Made by a program: the position numbers and the translations under genes. 64,000 bases of DNA from UBA9676 sp963730065 (GTDB lineage: Bacteria; Actinomycetota; Actinomycetes; Streptosporangiales; Streptosporangiaceae), in NCBI GenBank assembly GCA_963730065.1, contig CAVSQL010000006.1, forward strand, positions 744,001-808,000, written 5' to 3'. The notes under the pieces are model-generated. The model ran no database searches and was not told where the DNA came from. It was given only the letters and a program-made list of their open reading frames with translations. This document shows positions 45,557 through 54,883 of the stretch, in pieces (position 1 is the first letter of the stretch; the number at the start of each line of letters is the position of its first letter).

Positions 45557-47413
45557 ATGGCCACGGTCCTGATCACGCAGTGCCTTCAGCGCGATTTCGT
45601 CGACCCGATCGGCTGGCACGACCCGCTGCCCAACCTGCTGCACGTGGGCTACAGCGAAGCGGCCCGTCTCCTGGGGCCCGAGCCGTCGGCGGGGCCGCTG
45701 GCGCAGCTGATCGACTGGACCCGCAGCCTGGCCCTGGACGCGATCGACCTGATCCATATCCGCGACTGGCATGACCCCGGCGACCCCGCCCAGCGCGAGC
45801 ACCTGGCGCGGTTCGGCGCGCATTGCCTCCAAGGCTCGGCCGGGGCGCGGCTCATCCTGGGCATGGATGAGCGGGCCATGGCGGCCGCCAACGAGCGGAT
45901 CGTCGACTCGCGGACGCTGAACGACCTGGAGGGAACCGATCTGGCCCGGCAGCTGGAGCGGATCCGTCGCGCCCACGGGGACAAGCCGCTGCGGGTGGGC
46001 GTGGTCGGGGTGTGGACCGAGGCGAAGGTGAGCTTCCTGCTGTATGACCTGAAGACCCGGCTCGGCATCGATGAGCTGGCGACCTGCAGCGCCCTGACCG
46101 CAAGCGCCTCGCGCGCCCAGCACTTCAACGCCCTGGCCCAGCTCGAAAAGCTCCTCGGCGTGCGCTGCTTCGACTCCCCGGCTGAGTTCGCCGACTGGCT
46201 GCGTCCCGGGGCAGAGCTGGCCCTCCCGCGTCATCCGGGTGGCTTCGAGCCCCGGATCGAGGGCGCCGCCGCGCGAGCTGCCCTCAGCCAGCCGGACCGC
46301 GCCATCGTCGCCCACCTTTTCCGGGACAGCACCCAAGTGGACCTGGAGCCGATCTCGGGCGGCTACTCCGGGGCCCTGGTGTGGCGGGCGGCGAGCCAGG
46401 ACGCACTGGGCCACCGCCAAGCGCCGGCCGTAGTCAAGCTAGGCCCGAACCGCACCATCGCGCAGGAGCGAGTCGCCTTCGAGCAAGTCGAGGCCGTGCT
46501 CGGCAACAACGCCCCCCGCATCCGCGGCTTCGCCGACCTGGGCGAACGGGCCGGCCTCAAATACGCCTACGCCGCCATGGGCCAGGGCCAGGTCCGGACG
46601 CTGCAGGCGATGTTCGCCAGCGAGGCGGCCACCCGCAGCGTCATTTCCGTCGTGCGGAGCGCCTTTGAAGACGTCCTCGGCCCGCTCTACGCCGCGGCCC
46701 GCTTCGAACGCATGCCGCCTTTCGAGCACTATCAGTTCTCTCCCGGGCTCGGGCCGGCGGTCCGGAACAGTGTCGCCGCCCTCACCCCCGACTCACGCCA
46801 GAAGGTGCTCGAGTTTCCTGGGGGGATGTCGCTGCCCAACGTCTGCGGGTTCTACGAGGACTTCCTGGCTCACCACCGGCTGCCAGTGGGCGACTACCAC
46901 TATGTGGCCTACGTGCACGGCGACCTCAACGCGGCCAACATCTTGGTCGACGGCCACCACAACGTGTGGGTCATCGACTTCTTCCACGCCGGGCCCGGGC
47001 ACGTGCTGAAGGACCTGGCCAAGTTTGAGAACGATCTGCTCTACCTGCTCACGCCCATCGAGGACGCCTCCCAGCTGCTGGAGGCCCTCGCCATCACCCG
47101 CGCCCTCCGCTCGGTCACCGACCTCCGGGCCGACCTCCCCGGCCTCCCTGACCAGGTGCACTCCCCCCAGTTCGTCCGGGCGTGGAAGGTGCTCCAGGTG
47201 CTGCGCCGGATCGGCGGCCAGCTATGCCATGAGGACCGTCACCCCCTGCAACTCCAGGTGGCGCTGTTGCGTTACGCGGTCCACACGCTCAGCTTCCCTG
47301 AGCCGTCCCCGCTCCAGAAACAGTCGGCGCTGGCGGCGGCCTGCTCACTCGCCGACCAGATCACCCGCACCGTCGAAGCCGCGCTGGCTGACCCTGCGGG
47401 TGGATCCGATTGA
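45557..47413 (+). CDS. Pseudo-isochorismatase fused to APH/kinase-like domain
   Basis: A 618-residue fusion. Residues 1-205 have the cysteine-hydrolase (isochorismatase) fold: LITQCLQRDFVDPIG, HCLQGSAGARLI and VVGVWTEAKVSF. The catalytic Asp is replaced by Cys9, and the Cys near residue 155 by the TEAK segment, so it is probably inactive as a hydrolase. Residues 235-510 form a phosphotransferase with GGYSGALVWRA, VVKLGP, the catalytic loop HGDLNAANI (His about 454) and VIDFFHAGPG, all intact, resembling ternary-complex-associated kinase-like domains of conflict systems. It is divergent from the TIR gene. The function is not known. Confidence 0.75.
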   Translation: MATVLITQCLQRDFVDPIGWHDPLPNLLHVGYSEAARLLGPEPSAGPLAQLIDWTRSLALDAIDLIHIRDWHDPGDPAQREHLARFGAHCLQGSAGARLILGMDERAMAAANERIVDSRTLNDLEGTDLARQLERIRRAHGDKPLRVGVVGVWTEAKVSFLLYDLKTRLGIDELATCSALTASASRAQHFNALAQLEKLLGVRCFDSPAEFADWLRPGAELALPRHPGGFEPRIEGAAARAALSQPDRAIVAHLFRDSTQVDLEPISGGYSGALVWRAASQDALGHRQAPAVVKLGPNRTIAQERVAFEQVEAVLGNNAPRIRGFADLGERAGLKYAYAAMGQGQVRTLQAMFASEAATRSVISVVRSAFEDVLGPLYAAARFERMPPFEHYQFSPGLGPAVRNSVAALTPDSRQKVLEFPGGMSLPNVCGFYEDFLAHHRLPVGDYHYVAYVHGDLNAANILVDGHHNVWVIDFFHAGPGHVLKDLAKFENDLLYLLTPIEDASQLLEALAITRALRSVTDLRADLPGLPDQVHSPQFVRAWKVLQVLRRIGGQLCHEDRHPLQLQVALLRYAVHTLSFPEPSPLQKQSALAAACSLADQITRTVEAALADPAGGSD

Positions 47414-47602
47414 ACCGGATCTGATCGGTCACGCAGCTACTGGCGCGGTGCCGTGCCCTGCTGCCGGTGTTGTCTTTGCGCGGCTGGGCCCTTGCGTTCG
47501 GCCGCTGATGAGGTTACGGCGCTGGCGCGGTCGATAGTCTTGACGCGGATGGCCGCTGGCCTCCGGTGGCCGGGGACCGGCGGGGCGGTGGAGAGGTAGC
47601 TG

Positions 47603-50188
47603 GTGGTTGCGGAGCCTGGGCTGAGTTTTGCCGACCTGCTGCGGCGGCTTCGGGCGGGGGCCCGGCTGACGCAAGAGGAACTGGCCGAGGCGGCGGGCGT
47701 TAGCCCGCGGTCGGTCAGTGATCTGGAGCGGGGGATCAACCGCACCGCGCGCAAGGACACTGCCCTGCTGCTTGCCGATGCGCTGAGCCTGACCGGGCAG
47801 GTACGGGTGCTGTTCGTGGTGGCAGCGCGGGGGCGGGCGCCCGCTGCGGATGTGCTTGCGGCCGGGGGCGGTTCCGCGGGACGCGGCGGGTCGGCAGCGG
47901 CGGCGACACGGACGTTGCCGCGTGATATCGGGAGCTTCACCGGCCGGGAGGCTGAGCTGAGCCGGCTGCTGGCCGCGCTTTCCGGCGCAGCCGGGTACGG
48001 CGGGCCGGCGGGGATCTATGCGATCGACGGGATGGCGGGGGCCGGCAAGACGACATTGGCGGTGCACGTCGCGCACCGGCTGGCCGACAGCTTTCCTGAC
48101 GGGCAGTTCTTTGTCCCGCTGCACGCGCACGCCGCCGGCCAGCAGCCAGTTGATGCAGCCGATGCGCTGGCCAGCCTGCTGCTGACGGCCGGGGTGGGGG
48201 CGCAGCACATTCCGCCGGACCTGGAGGCGCGAGCGGGCCGGTGGCGTGATCAGGTCGCGGGCAAGAAGGTCCTGCTGCTGCTGGATGACGCGGCCGGGCA
48301 TGAGCAGGTCAGGCCGCTGCTGCCCGGCACCGCCGGGAGCCTGGTTCTGATCACCAGCCGCCGGCGGCTGACCGCGCTCGAGGACGCCACGGTGCTCAGC
48401 ATCGACACCCTTGACCCGGCTGACGCGGCGGCGCTGCTGTCCAGGCTGGCTGACCGCCCCGACCTGGACCCGGATGCGGACGCTACGGCCGAGATGGCCC
48501 GGCTGTGCGGGTACCTGCCGCTGGCGATCGGGATGCTCGGCAGGCAGCTGAAACATCACCCGGCCCGTGGCGGCGCGGAAGTGGCGGCCGACCTCGCCTC
48601 GGCGCGCGACCGGCTGGCCGTTATGCGGGCCGAGAATCTCTCCGTCGCCGCCGCGTTCGACCTGTCTTACCGGGACCTGACCGCAGACCAGCAACGGCTG
48701 TTCCGCCGGCTCGGCCTGGTACCTGGTCCGGATATCGACGCCTATGCCGCCGCCGCCCTCGATGAGACCGGCGTGGAAGCCGCGCGCGGCCGGCTCGACG
48801 AGCTCTACGACCATCATCTGATCACTGAGCCGGCCGCAGGCCGCTACCTGCTGCACGACCTTCTGCGCGAGTACTCCCGTGCGCTCGCCGCGGAGGGCGA
48901 ACCCACGGATGCGGGCGCCGCCGCCAGGCTGGTGAACTACTACGCGCACGTCGCGGCGGCGGCCAGCAAGCACATCGCCACCTGGACCACGGCCGGTGAT
49001 CGCCCTCCACCGGGCAGCGCACCTGGCATTGCGCCGAAGCTTGCTACCCCGGATGAGGCGGCCGCCTGGCTGGAGGCCCAGCGGCCCAACCTGCACGCGG
49101 CCGTCGGGTTTGCCGCCGAGGCAATGCCCCGCTATGCCGTTGCGATCGCCACGGCGATGGGCGGTTTCCTGCGTGCCCGCGGTCACTGGGACCAGGCCGC
49201 CGGCCAGTACCAGACGGCACTCAGCGCGGCCCACCGCGCCGGGGACCGGCCCGGCCAGGCCGGAACCCTTGATGAGCTGGGTCTGCTGCAGCAGCTGAGG
49301 GCGGATTACCTTGCTGCCACCGCTACCCTCGCCCAGGCCGCGGCGCTGTACGGGGACCTGGGCGACCAGCGCGGCCAGGCCCATGCGCTCAACCATCTGG
49401 GCCTGGTGCACCAGGACACGGGGGACTATCAGGCCGCTGCGGCCAGCCATCAGCAGGCACTGGCACTAGCCCGCGCCGCTGGCGACCCGCTCGCCGAGGC
49501 CGTCTCCCTCACCGACCTGGGCCAGGTGCAGCAGCTGACCGGGGATTATCCGGCCGCCGTGGTCAGCCATCGGCAGGCCCTGGCCACATTCCGGAGACTT
49601 AACTCCCGGTACGACGAGGCCGATGCTCTGTGCCAGCTTGGCTTCGCGGCGTGCGAGATGGGGGATTACCCGGCCGCGGCATCCCACCTCCAGGAGGGTC
49701 TGAACCGATTCCGCGACCTCGGCGACCAGCTCGGCCAGGCCTGGGCACTCCACGGGCTGGGCGAGATGCAACTGGTGACCGGGGACTACCAGGCCGCATC
49801 GGCCAGCCTCAGCCAGGTCCTCCGGTGGCACCAGGATCTCGGCTCACGGCACGGCGAGGCCGCGGCCCTGAACAGCCTCGGCGAGCTGTCGTTGGCAACA
49901 TCGGCGGCCGAGGAGGCCCGGCACTATCACAGCCAGGCCCTCGCCATCGCCCGGAAGATTGGGGCGCACGGTTTGGAAGCCCACGCCCTGGCTGGTATCG
50001 GCCTGAGCCTCCTGCCTCACAGCCCCGCCGAAGCCGCAGCGCCCTTGCAGGACGCGCTCGCGATCTACCGGCGCACCGGATCCCCATATGCTCAGCGCAT
50101 TCAGGACACGCTGACCAGGCACCGCCTCGAGACGAGGCATCTCACCTCGCCCGCCGGGCAGCCAGCCGCCGACGGTCATCTTCAATGA
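47603..50188 (+). CDS. XRE-NB-ARC-TPR protein
   Basis: An 861-residue STAND protein. Residues 8-70 are an XRE helix-turn-helix (RLTQEELAEAAGVSPRSVSD). The NB-ARC ATPase has a P-loop GMAGAGKTT (about 143-151), KKVLLLLDDAAGHEQV and LITSRRRLTALED. From about residue 535 to 840, repeated units such as GDLGDQRGQAHALNHLG are TPR. GTG at 47603 follows GGAGAGG. Such proteins are transcription regulators (AfsR/SARP-like in design) or sensors in conflict systems; there is no effector domain here, which favours regulation. Confidence 0.9.
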   Translation: MVAEPGLSFADLLRRLRAGARLTQEELAEAAGVSPRSVSDLERGINRTARKDTALLLADALSLTGQVRVLFVVAARGRAPAADVLAAGGGSAGRGGSAAAATRTLPRDIGSFTGREAELSRLLAALSGAAGYGGPAGIYAIDGMAGAGKTTLAVHVAHRLADSFPDGQFFVPLHAHAAGQQPVDAADALASLLLTAGVGAQHIPPDLEARAGRWRDQVAGKKVLLLLDDAAGHEQVRPLLPGTAGSLVLITSRRRLTALEDATVLSIDTLDPADAAALLSRLADRPDLDPDADATAEMARLCGYLPLAIGMLGRQLKHHPARGGAEVAADLASARDRLAVMRAENLSVAAAFDLSYRDLTADQQRLFRRLGLVPGPDIDAYAAAALDETGVEAARGRLDELYDHHLITEPAAGRYLLHDLLREYSRALAAEGEPTDAGAAARLVNYYAHVAAAASKHIATWTTAGDRPPPGSAPGIAPKLATPDEAAAWLEAQRPNLHAAVGFAAEAMPRYAVAIATAMGGFLRARGHWDQAAGQYQTALSAAHRAGDRPGQAGTLDELGLLQQLRADYLAATATLAQAAALYGDLGDQRGQAHALNHLGLVHQDTGDYQAAAASHQQALALARAAGDPLAEAVSLTDLGQVQQLTGDYPAAVVSHRQALATFRRLNSRYDEADALCQLGFAACEMGDYPAAASHLQEGLNRFRDLGDQLGQAWALHGLGEMQLVTGDYQAASASLSQVLRWHQDLGSRHGEAAALNSLGELSLATSAAEEARHYHSQALAIARKIGAHGLEAHALAGIGLSLLPHSPAEAAAPLQDALAIYRRTGSPYAQRIQDTLTRHRLETRHLTSPAGQPAADGHLQ

Positions 50189-50360
50189 ACATAACGTCCT
50201 CCGGGCCACCGACCGTCCCGCGAAGCAAGGCCGGAGCATGGAGCAGCGACCAGAGCCGGGCGCCCACACGGTAGCGACGGCTCTCACCGCCGCTCACTGC
50301 TGGCGCCTCGCCGTGAGCTTGGCGCATCCGGGAAGCTCGCCAAACCTGGGTCTCAGCCAT
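50142..50360 (-). CDS. Possible small protein
   Basis: A 72-residue Arg-rich frame starting at ATG 50360 with a GGAAGG/AAGGA site, overlapping the end of the NB-ARC gene by 47 bases in the opposite direction. It reads MAETQVWRASRMRQAHGEAP and ends in an Arg-rich tail. No family is recognised. It may not be a gene. Confidence 0.25.
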   Translation of the reverse strand: MAETQVWRASRMRQAHGEAPAVSGGESRRYRVGARLWSLLHAPALLRGTVGGPEDVMFIEDDRRRLAARRAR

Positions 50361-50524
50361 TGTCCTTGCCTTCCTGCGTCGTCCAGCTGACTCCACCTTC
50401 GCCAGCAGCGACCGCAAGGACCACACGTGCCCGCCCACAGGAGTGCCCACAGGATGGGTGGCCACCCGCCAGTTCCGGGGCGTCTGGTTTGACGTCGTTT
50501 GCGGACTGTCGGCAGGGTTCGGTC
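50189..50524. other. Gap around the small protein
   Basis: Apart from the uncertain small minus-strand frame nothing is recognised; the promoter of the kinase gene probably lies here. Confidence 0.3.
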
Positions 50525-51415
50525 ATGGCGGTGTTCCCGGTGCCTAGGTACCTGGCCGAGACCGCGTCCCGCGAGGACGGCCTGCGTGAGTGGATCGCCA
50601 CGCTGCCGGGGATCGTCGCCGGCCTGGCCGGCCGGTGGTCGCTGTCGGTGGGCGAGCCGTTCCAGCCGGGCGGGCAGTGCTCCTGGACAGCGCCTGCGGC
50701 CGGGCCGGCCGGCGCGGAGCTTGTTTTGAAGGTCGGGTTCCGGTTCCCGGGCGGTGAGGAGCGGGACGAGGCCGCCGGGCTGCGGATCTGGGACGGGAAC
50801 GGGGCCGTCCGGCTGCACGCCGCCTGCGAGAGCGAGTCCGCGTATGCGCTGCTGCTGGAGCGGTGCGTGCCAGGCACGCCGCTGGGCCAGGTGCTGCCCG
50901 GGCCTGAACAGGACCGGGTGGTGGCCGGGCTACTGCGCCGGCTGTGGGCGCGGCCGCACGCGGGATATGCGTTCCGGCCGCTGGCGCAGATGTGCCAGGC
51001 GTGGGCGGATGCGTTCGAGGCAGAGTACGCCGCCGCCGGTGCCGGCGGCCGGATCGATCCCGGGCTCGCCCGGGCCGGGATCGCGCTGTTCCGTGAGCTG
51101 CCCGCGACAGCGGATAGCCAGGTGCTGCTGTGCACCGACCTACACGGCGACAACATTCTCGCCGCCCGGCGGGAGCGGTGGTTGGTCATCGATCCCAAGC
51201 CGTATGTGGGCGACCCGGCCTACGACGTGCTGCAGCACATGCTGAACTGCGAGGACAGGCTGGCCGCCGACCCGGCCGCTCTGGCGGCCAGGATGGCCCG
51301 CCTGGCCGGGGTGGACACCGCCAGGGTGCGGCAGTGGCTGTTCGCCCGCAGCGTGCAGGAGTCGCTCGGCTCGCCGCTCATGTGCAAGGTGGCCGGGCAG
51401 TTGGCGCCCTCCTAG
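50525..51415 (+). CDS. Aminoglycoside/hydroxyurea resistance kinase family
   Basis: A 296-residue phosphotransferase of the APH(6)/StrB family (PF04655). The opening YLAETASREDGLREWIATLP and WSLSVGEPFQPGGQCSW are typical. The catalytic loop CTDLHGDNILAA and the metal-binding WLVIDPKPYVGDPAYDVLQH carry intact Asp and Asn residues. Such enzymes phosphorylate streptomycin-like aminoglycosides or hydroxyurea. The ATG at 50525 has a weak AGGG site. Whether it gives resistance cannot be told from sequence. Confidence 0.88.
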   Translation: MAVFPVPRYLAETASREDGLREWIATLPGIVAGLAGRWSLSVGEPFQPGGQCSWTAPAAGPAGAELVLKVGFRFPGGEERDEAAGLRIWDGNGAVRLHAACESESAYALLLERCVPGTPLGQVLPGPEQDRVVAGLLRRLWARPHAGYAFRPLAQMCQAWADAFEAEYAAAGAGGRIDPGLARAGIALFRELPATADSQVLLCTDLHGDNILAARRERWLVIDPKPYVGDPAYDVLQHMLNCEDRLAADPAALAARMARLAGVDTARVRQWLFARSVQESLGSPLMCKVAGQLAPS

Positions 51416-51608
51416 CTCGCCGCCGTAGTTCTCGTGGCCGACCTGAGCCCCGCCCAGCGAGCCCGGCTCTCTGCGACCGCGAGCCGCGTCGTTGCCGCCG
51501 ATGCCCGACGGCGCGGCATCGACATTCTCAAAGTGGAGCCCCGCACCCACCGAGGACAGTGAGACTGTGCGGGCGCGCATGCGCCTCGGGAGCCGCGGCA
51601 GCAGCGCC

Positions 51609-54600
51609 TTACAGCAGGCGCCTGGTCTGCTCCGCGTGCCAGGAGAGCTCCATTGCCTCGAATCGCTCGAGCGCCTGCTGCAGGAGCGCCCGGTCGCCGC
51701 GGGCGATGCCGAGCGCGCGGAGCGCGAATGGCTCGGTGAACGTGCCGGCTTGCAGCCACTTCGGCGCTTCGGCTTCGATGCGCTCGCGGTCGGCGAGCGC
51801 GGCGAGGGCGTCGAGGAAAGTCGACACTGGTTCCCACTCCCAGTCGAACTCGGGCGGCGCGAGTTCCGCGACTTTGCCGAGTTCGTGCCGGGCCAGCGCG
51901 AGGCGGATCTGGGGAGGCTCGAACCAGCCCTGGTACCACCGGCCGCCTTCCATGCCAAGCTCATACGCTTTGGCCTCCAGCCGGCGGGCCTCCTTCTCGT
52001 CGCCGGTAAGCGTTGCGGCGACGGCGCAGTTGAGCAGGGTGGAGACGTTCGCTACGCAGGGCGTGGCCGCGGCCAGGTTGGCGTCCACTACCCGCTCGGC
52101 CTCGGCTGTGTGACCTCGGACCTCGTGCCAGCGCCCGGTCACACTTGCCAGCAGGATCTGCCATCCCGCGGCGTGCAGGCGGTGGTGCGGGGTCAGCCCT
52201 GCCGCGGCCTCGACGGCCTGGGCGCTGGCCGCCGCCGCCGCGCCGAGGTGGCCGGAGCGCAGGTAGGCGAAGACCGCGGACATGAGTGCGATGGAGCGGG
52301 CGTCGGGATTGTGCAGCTCAGGAAGAAGCGCCATCACCTGATCCATCACCGCGCAGGCCCGGTCGAAGTCCCTGGCCGCGACGGCTATGTCGGCGATGGT
52401 CTGCAGCGACATGCAGCTAAGCTCGGGGTCGCCCAGCCGTTCGCCGATCATCAGGGCCGAGCGGGCGGCAGCTTCGTCGCTATTGATGTCTGCCCGCGCG
52501 GCGAGCGCGTTCCCCTGGGCGAGGGAGCCCTCCTCGGCGAGTTCCAGGGCCTGCTCGATCCACCCTCCGACCAGGGTCCACTCCGGGTCCGGCTGCTGGA
52601 CCCACATCCCGGCCCGCTGCATCGTCTGCAGGGCCAGGTCGGCGTAGACCTCGGCGGAGGGGCCACCGATGTCCAGCGCTTGCCGCATGGCCTGCCAGAA
52701 GCCTTCGCCGTCGTATTTGAGGGCGCAGGCGTGGCCAATGCGCTGCCAGATCGCGGCCTGCTCCCGTGGGTCGGTTTCGAGGCTGACCGCCCGGCGGAGC
52801 AGGGCCAGGCCCTGGTCGATCTCGTAGCGGCCGATGGCCAGGTCCGCGGCCCGCCGCGACCACCACACCGCCTTGGCGCGCAGCGCTTCGGCGTGTTCTT
52901 CCCGGCCGGACCAGGCCAGGTCAAGGTCTTCTGGGCGAACGGCCTCGGCGTAGTGGTGGGCCAGCAGCGGCGCGTGCTCGTCCTCGCCCTCGCTGTTCCG
53001 CTCCAGCCACCGGGCGAAACCGGCGTGCAGCGGCGCCCGTTTCGCCTTGAGCAGGCTTTCGTAGGCGACCTCGCGGGTCAGCGCGTGCCTGATCAGCCAC
53101 TCCCGCTGCCCCTCGATCGACGAGCGGGAGTGAGGGAGCACGAAGTCCCGCTCCCGCAGCAGGCCGAACTCCGGATCCGCTCCCTCGACGAGCTCGCAGA
53201 CCGGACCGCTCCAGAAGACGCGGCCGATCACCGCGGCCGTCTGCAGCGCCGACTTCCCGGTCCGGCTCAGCAGGTCAATACGCGCGGCGAGCACGGCCTG
53301 GACGGTGTCCGGCACAGAAAAATCCGCCGGGAGCTCACTGAACGACCAGCCGCCGTTGGCGCGGGCGAGCACTCCCCGGCCGGCCAGCGTCGCGATCAGC
53401 TCCTCGACGAAAAACGGGTTCCCCTCCGCCCGTTCCGCGACCAGCTCCCGTATCGGGGCCGGGCAGCCGGTCCCCAGCAGCGCGCCGACCAGCTGCTCCG
53501 CCTCCGCCGCCGGGAGCGCCTCCAGCCGGACCAGCAATCCCCCGGCCGGCCAGGCCGGCCGCTGATCGAATAGCTCGGGCCGCGCGGTCACCACCAGCAA
53601 CACCGGCCCGGCCACCCGCCCGGTGAGCATCGCCAGCAGGTCGCACAGCTCATCACCGGCCCAGTGCAGGTCCTCGATCAGCACGGCCACCGGCCGCTCG
53701 CTGGCCAGCTCCTGCAGGAAACCCACCCATGAGGTCTGCAGCCGGTCCCGCACGCTCAGCGGGTGCATTCCCTCCGGCGGCGCCAGGCCCAGCGTGAAGC
53801 CCAGCCCCTCGCGGCCAGCCACCCGCCCGGCCGCCGCATCCGGCGGATCACTGTCCAAGATCCCGAAGTGCTCTTTCAGCACCTCACCCAGCGGCCAGTA
53901 CGTGATCCCGTGACCATACGACAGGCACCGGCCGGATCGCAGCAGCGGCCGGTGCGGATCCCCGCCTAGCCACCGCCAGAATTCACGCACCAGCCGCGTC
54001 TTGCCCACCCCAGCATCACCGACGACAGTGACCAGGTGCGGCTGGCCGGTACTGACGACGCGGTCATAGGCTTGCTGCAGGTCCGCCAGCTCGCCGCCGC
54101 GGCCTATGAACACCGGCTCAAGACCGCTGATCCCGCGCGGGCGCATCAGCGACAGCGCGCGCACCAGCTTGCGGCAGACGACCCCGCCGGGCTTGCCCTT
54201 GGCCTGCACCGTCGCCGGCTCTGCGAACTCGAACGCCCCCCGCGCAGCCGCAACCGTCCGCTCCCCCACCAGGATCTCCCCCGCAGCGGCCGCCTGTTCC
54301 AGCCGGGCGCACACATTGACCGCATCACCGGTGACGAACGAACTGCCCTCCCGGGGCTGCCCCACCACCACGTCACCGGTATTCACACCGATGCGAAGCG
54401 CCAGCCGGCCGCCGAACAACTCCCCCATCCGCCGCTGCATCCCCAGCGCCACATGCAGCGCCCGCTCCGCGTCATCCTCATGCGCCGCCGGAGCCCCAAA
54501 GGCGGCCATCACCGCATCGCCGACGAACTTCTCGACCGTGCCGCCCGCCCGCTCGACCTCCGCCGCCATCGCGTCGTAAAACCGGTCGAGCATCGCCCGG

Positions 54601-54692
54601 ACCCGCTCAGGATCCTGGCCCCCCGCAAGCTCAGTCGATCCGACGAGATCCGCAAACAGGACCGTCGCCAGCTTCCGCTCCTCAGCCGGCAT
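51609..54692 (-). CDS. Class III adenylate/guanylate cyclase fused to AAA-TPR regulator
   Basis: A 1027-residue protein. Residues 5-175 form a class III nucleotide cyclase domain, with LFADLVGST and GDAVMAAFGAP carrying the metal-binding Asp residues and RIGVNTGDVVVG the next strand. The AAA-type ATPase has Walker A VGDAGVGKTRLV, Walker B VLIEDLHWAGDE and ARPELFDQRP. A long helical TPR-like C-terminus follows and there is no LuxR domain. GGAGGG precedes the ATG. Related proteins are common in actinobacteria and mycobacteria, and they probably link a signal to cAMP or a regulatory contact. Confidence 0.9.
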   Translation of the reverse strand: MPAEERKLATVLFADLVGSTELAGGQDPERVRAMLDRFYDAMAAEVERAGGTVEKFVGDAVMAAFGAPAAHEDDAERALHVALGMQRRMGELFGGRLALRIGVNTGDVVVGQPREGSSFVTGDAVNVCARLEQAAAAGEILVGERTVAAARGAFEFAEPATVQAKGKPGGVVCRKLVRALSLMRPRGISGLEPVFIGRGGELADLQQAYDRVVSTGQPHLVTVVGDAGVGKTRLVREFWRWLGGDPHRPLLRSGRCLSYGHGITYWPLGEVLKEHFGILDSDPPDAAAGRVAGREGLGFTLGLAPPEGMHPLSVRDRLQTSWVGFLQELASERPVAVLIEDLHWAGDELCDLLAMLTGRVAGPVLLVVTARPELFDQRPAWPAGGLLVRLEALPAAEAEQLVGALLGTGCPAPIRELVAERAEGNPFFVEELIATLAGRGVLARANGGWSFSELPADFSVPDTVQAVLAARIDLLSRTGKSALQTAAVIGRVFWSGPVCELVEGADPEFGLLRERDFVLPHSRSSIEGQREWLIRHALTREVAYESLLKAKRAPLHAGFARWLERNSEGEDEHAPLLAHHYAEAVRPEDLDLAWSGREEHAEALRAKAVWWSRRAADLAIGRYEIDQGLALLRRAVSLETDPREQAAIWQRIGHACALKYDGEGFWQAMRQALDIGGPSAEVYADLALQTMQRAGMWVQQPDPEWTLVGGWIEQALELAEEGSLAQGNALAARADINSDEAAARSALMIGERLGDPELSCMSLQTIADIAVAARDFDRACAVMDQVMALLPELHNPDARSIALMSAVFAYLRSGHLGAAAAASAQAVEAAAGLTPHHRLHAAGWQILLASVTGRWHEVRGHTAEAERVVDANLAAATPCVANVSTLLNCAVAATLTGDEKEARRLEAKAYELGMEGGRWYQGWFEPPQIRLALARHELGKVAELAPPEFDWEWEPVSTFLDALAALADRERIEAEAPKWLQAGTFTEPFALRALGIARGDRALLQQALERFEAMELSWHAEQTRRLL

Positions 54693-54883
54693 AACCCAGA
54701 TTCTCCCTCCGGCACCAGCCGGCCCGCCAGCCCGTCACACCGCTGGTGCCAAATTCCTGCCACCTCCCACGCGGGCGTCATCGGGGGGACGGTGGATCGA
54801 ACGGCGTTTCCGGCCCGATCGCGCTGTCCGGCCGGTACGACGTTCTCATCCACACCACACCAGCCGGATGTTATCGAAGGCGC

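Noticed and set aside
47429..49450. Long 673-residue minus-strand frame
   Set aside because: It lies antisense to the XRE-NB-ARC-TPR gene, whose motifs and codon positions are clear. The minus frame is Arg/Pro/Gly-rich and matches no family.
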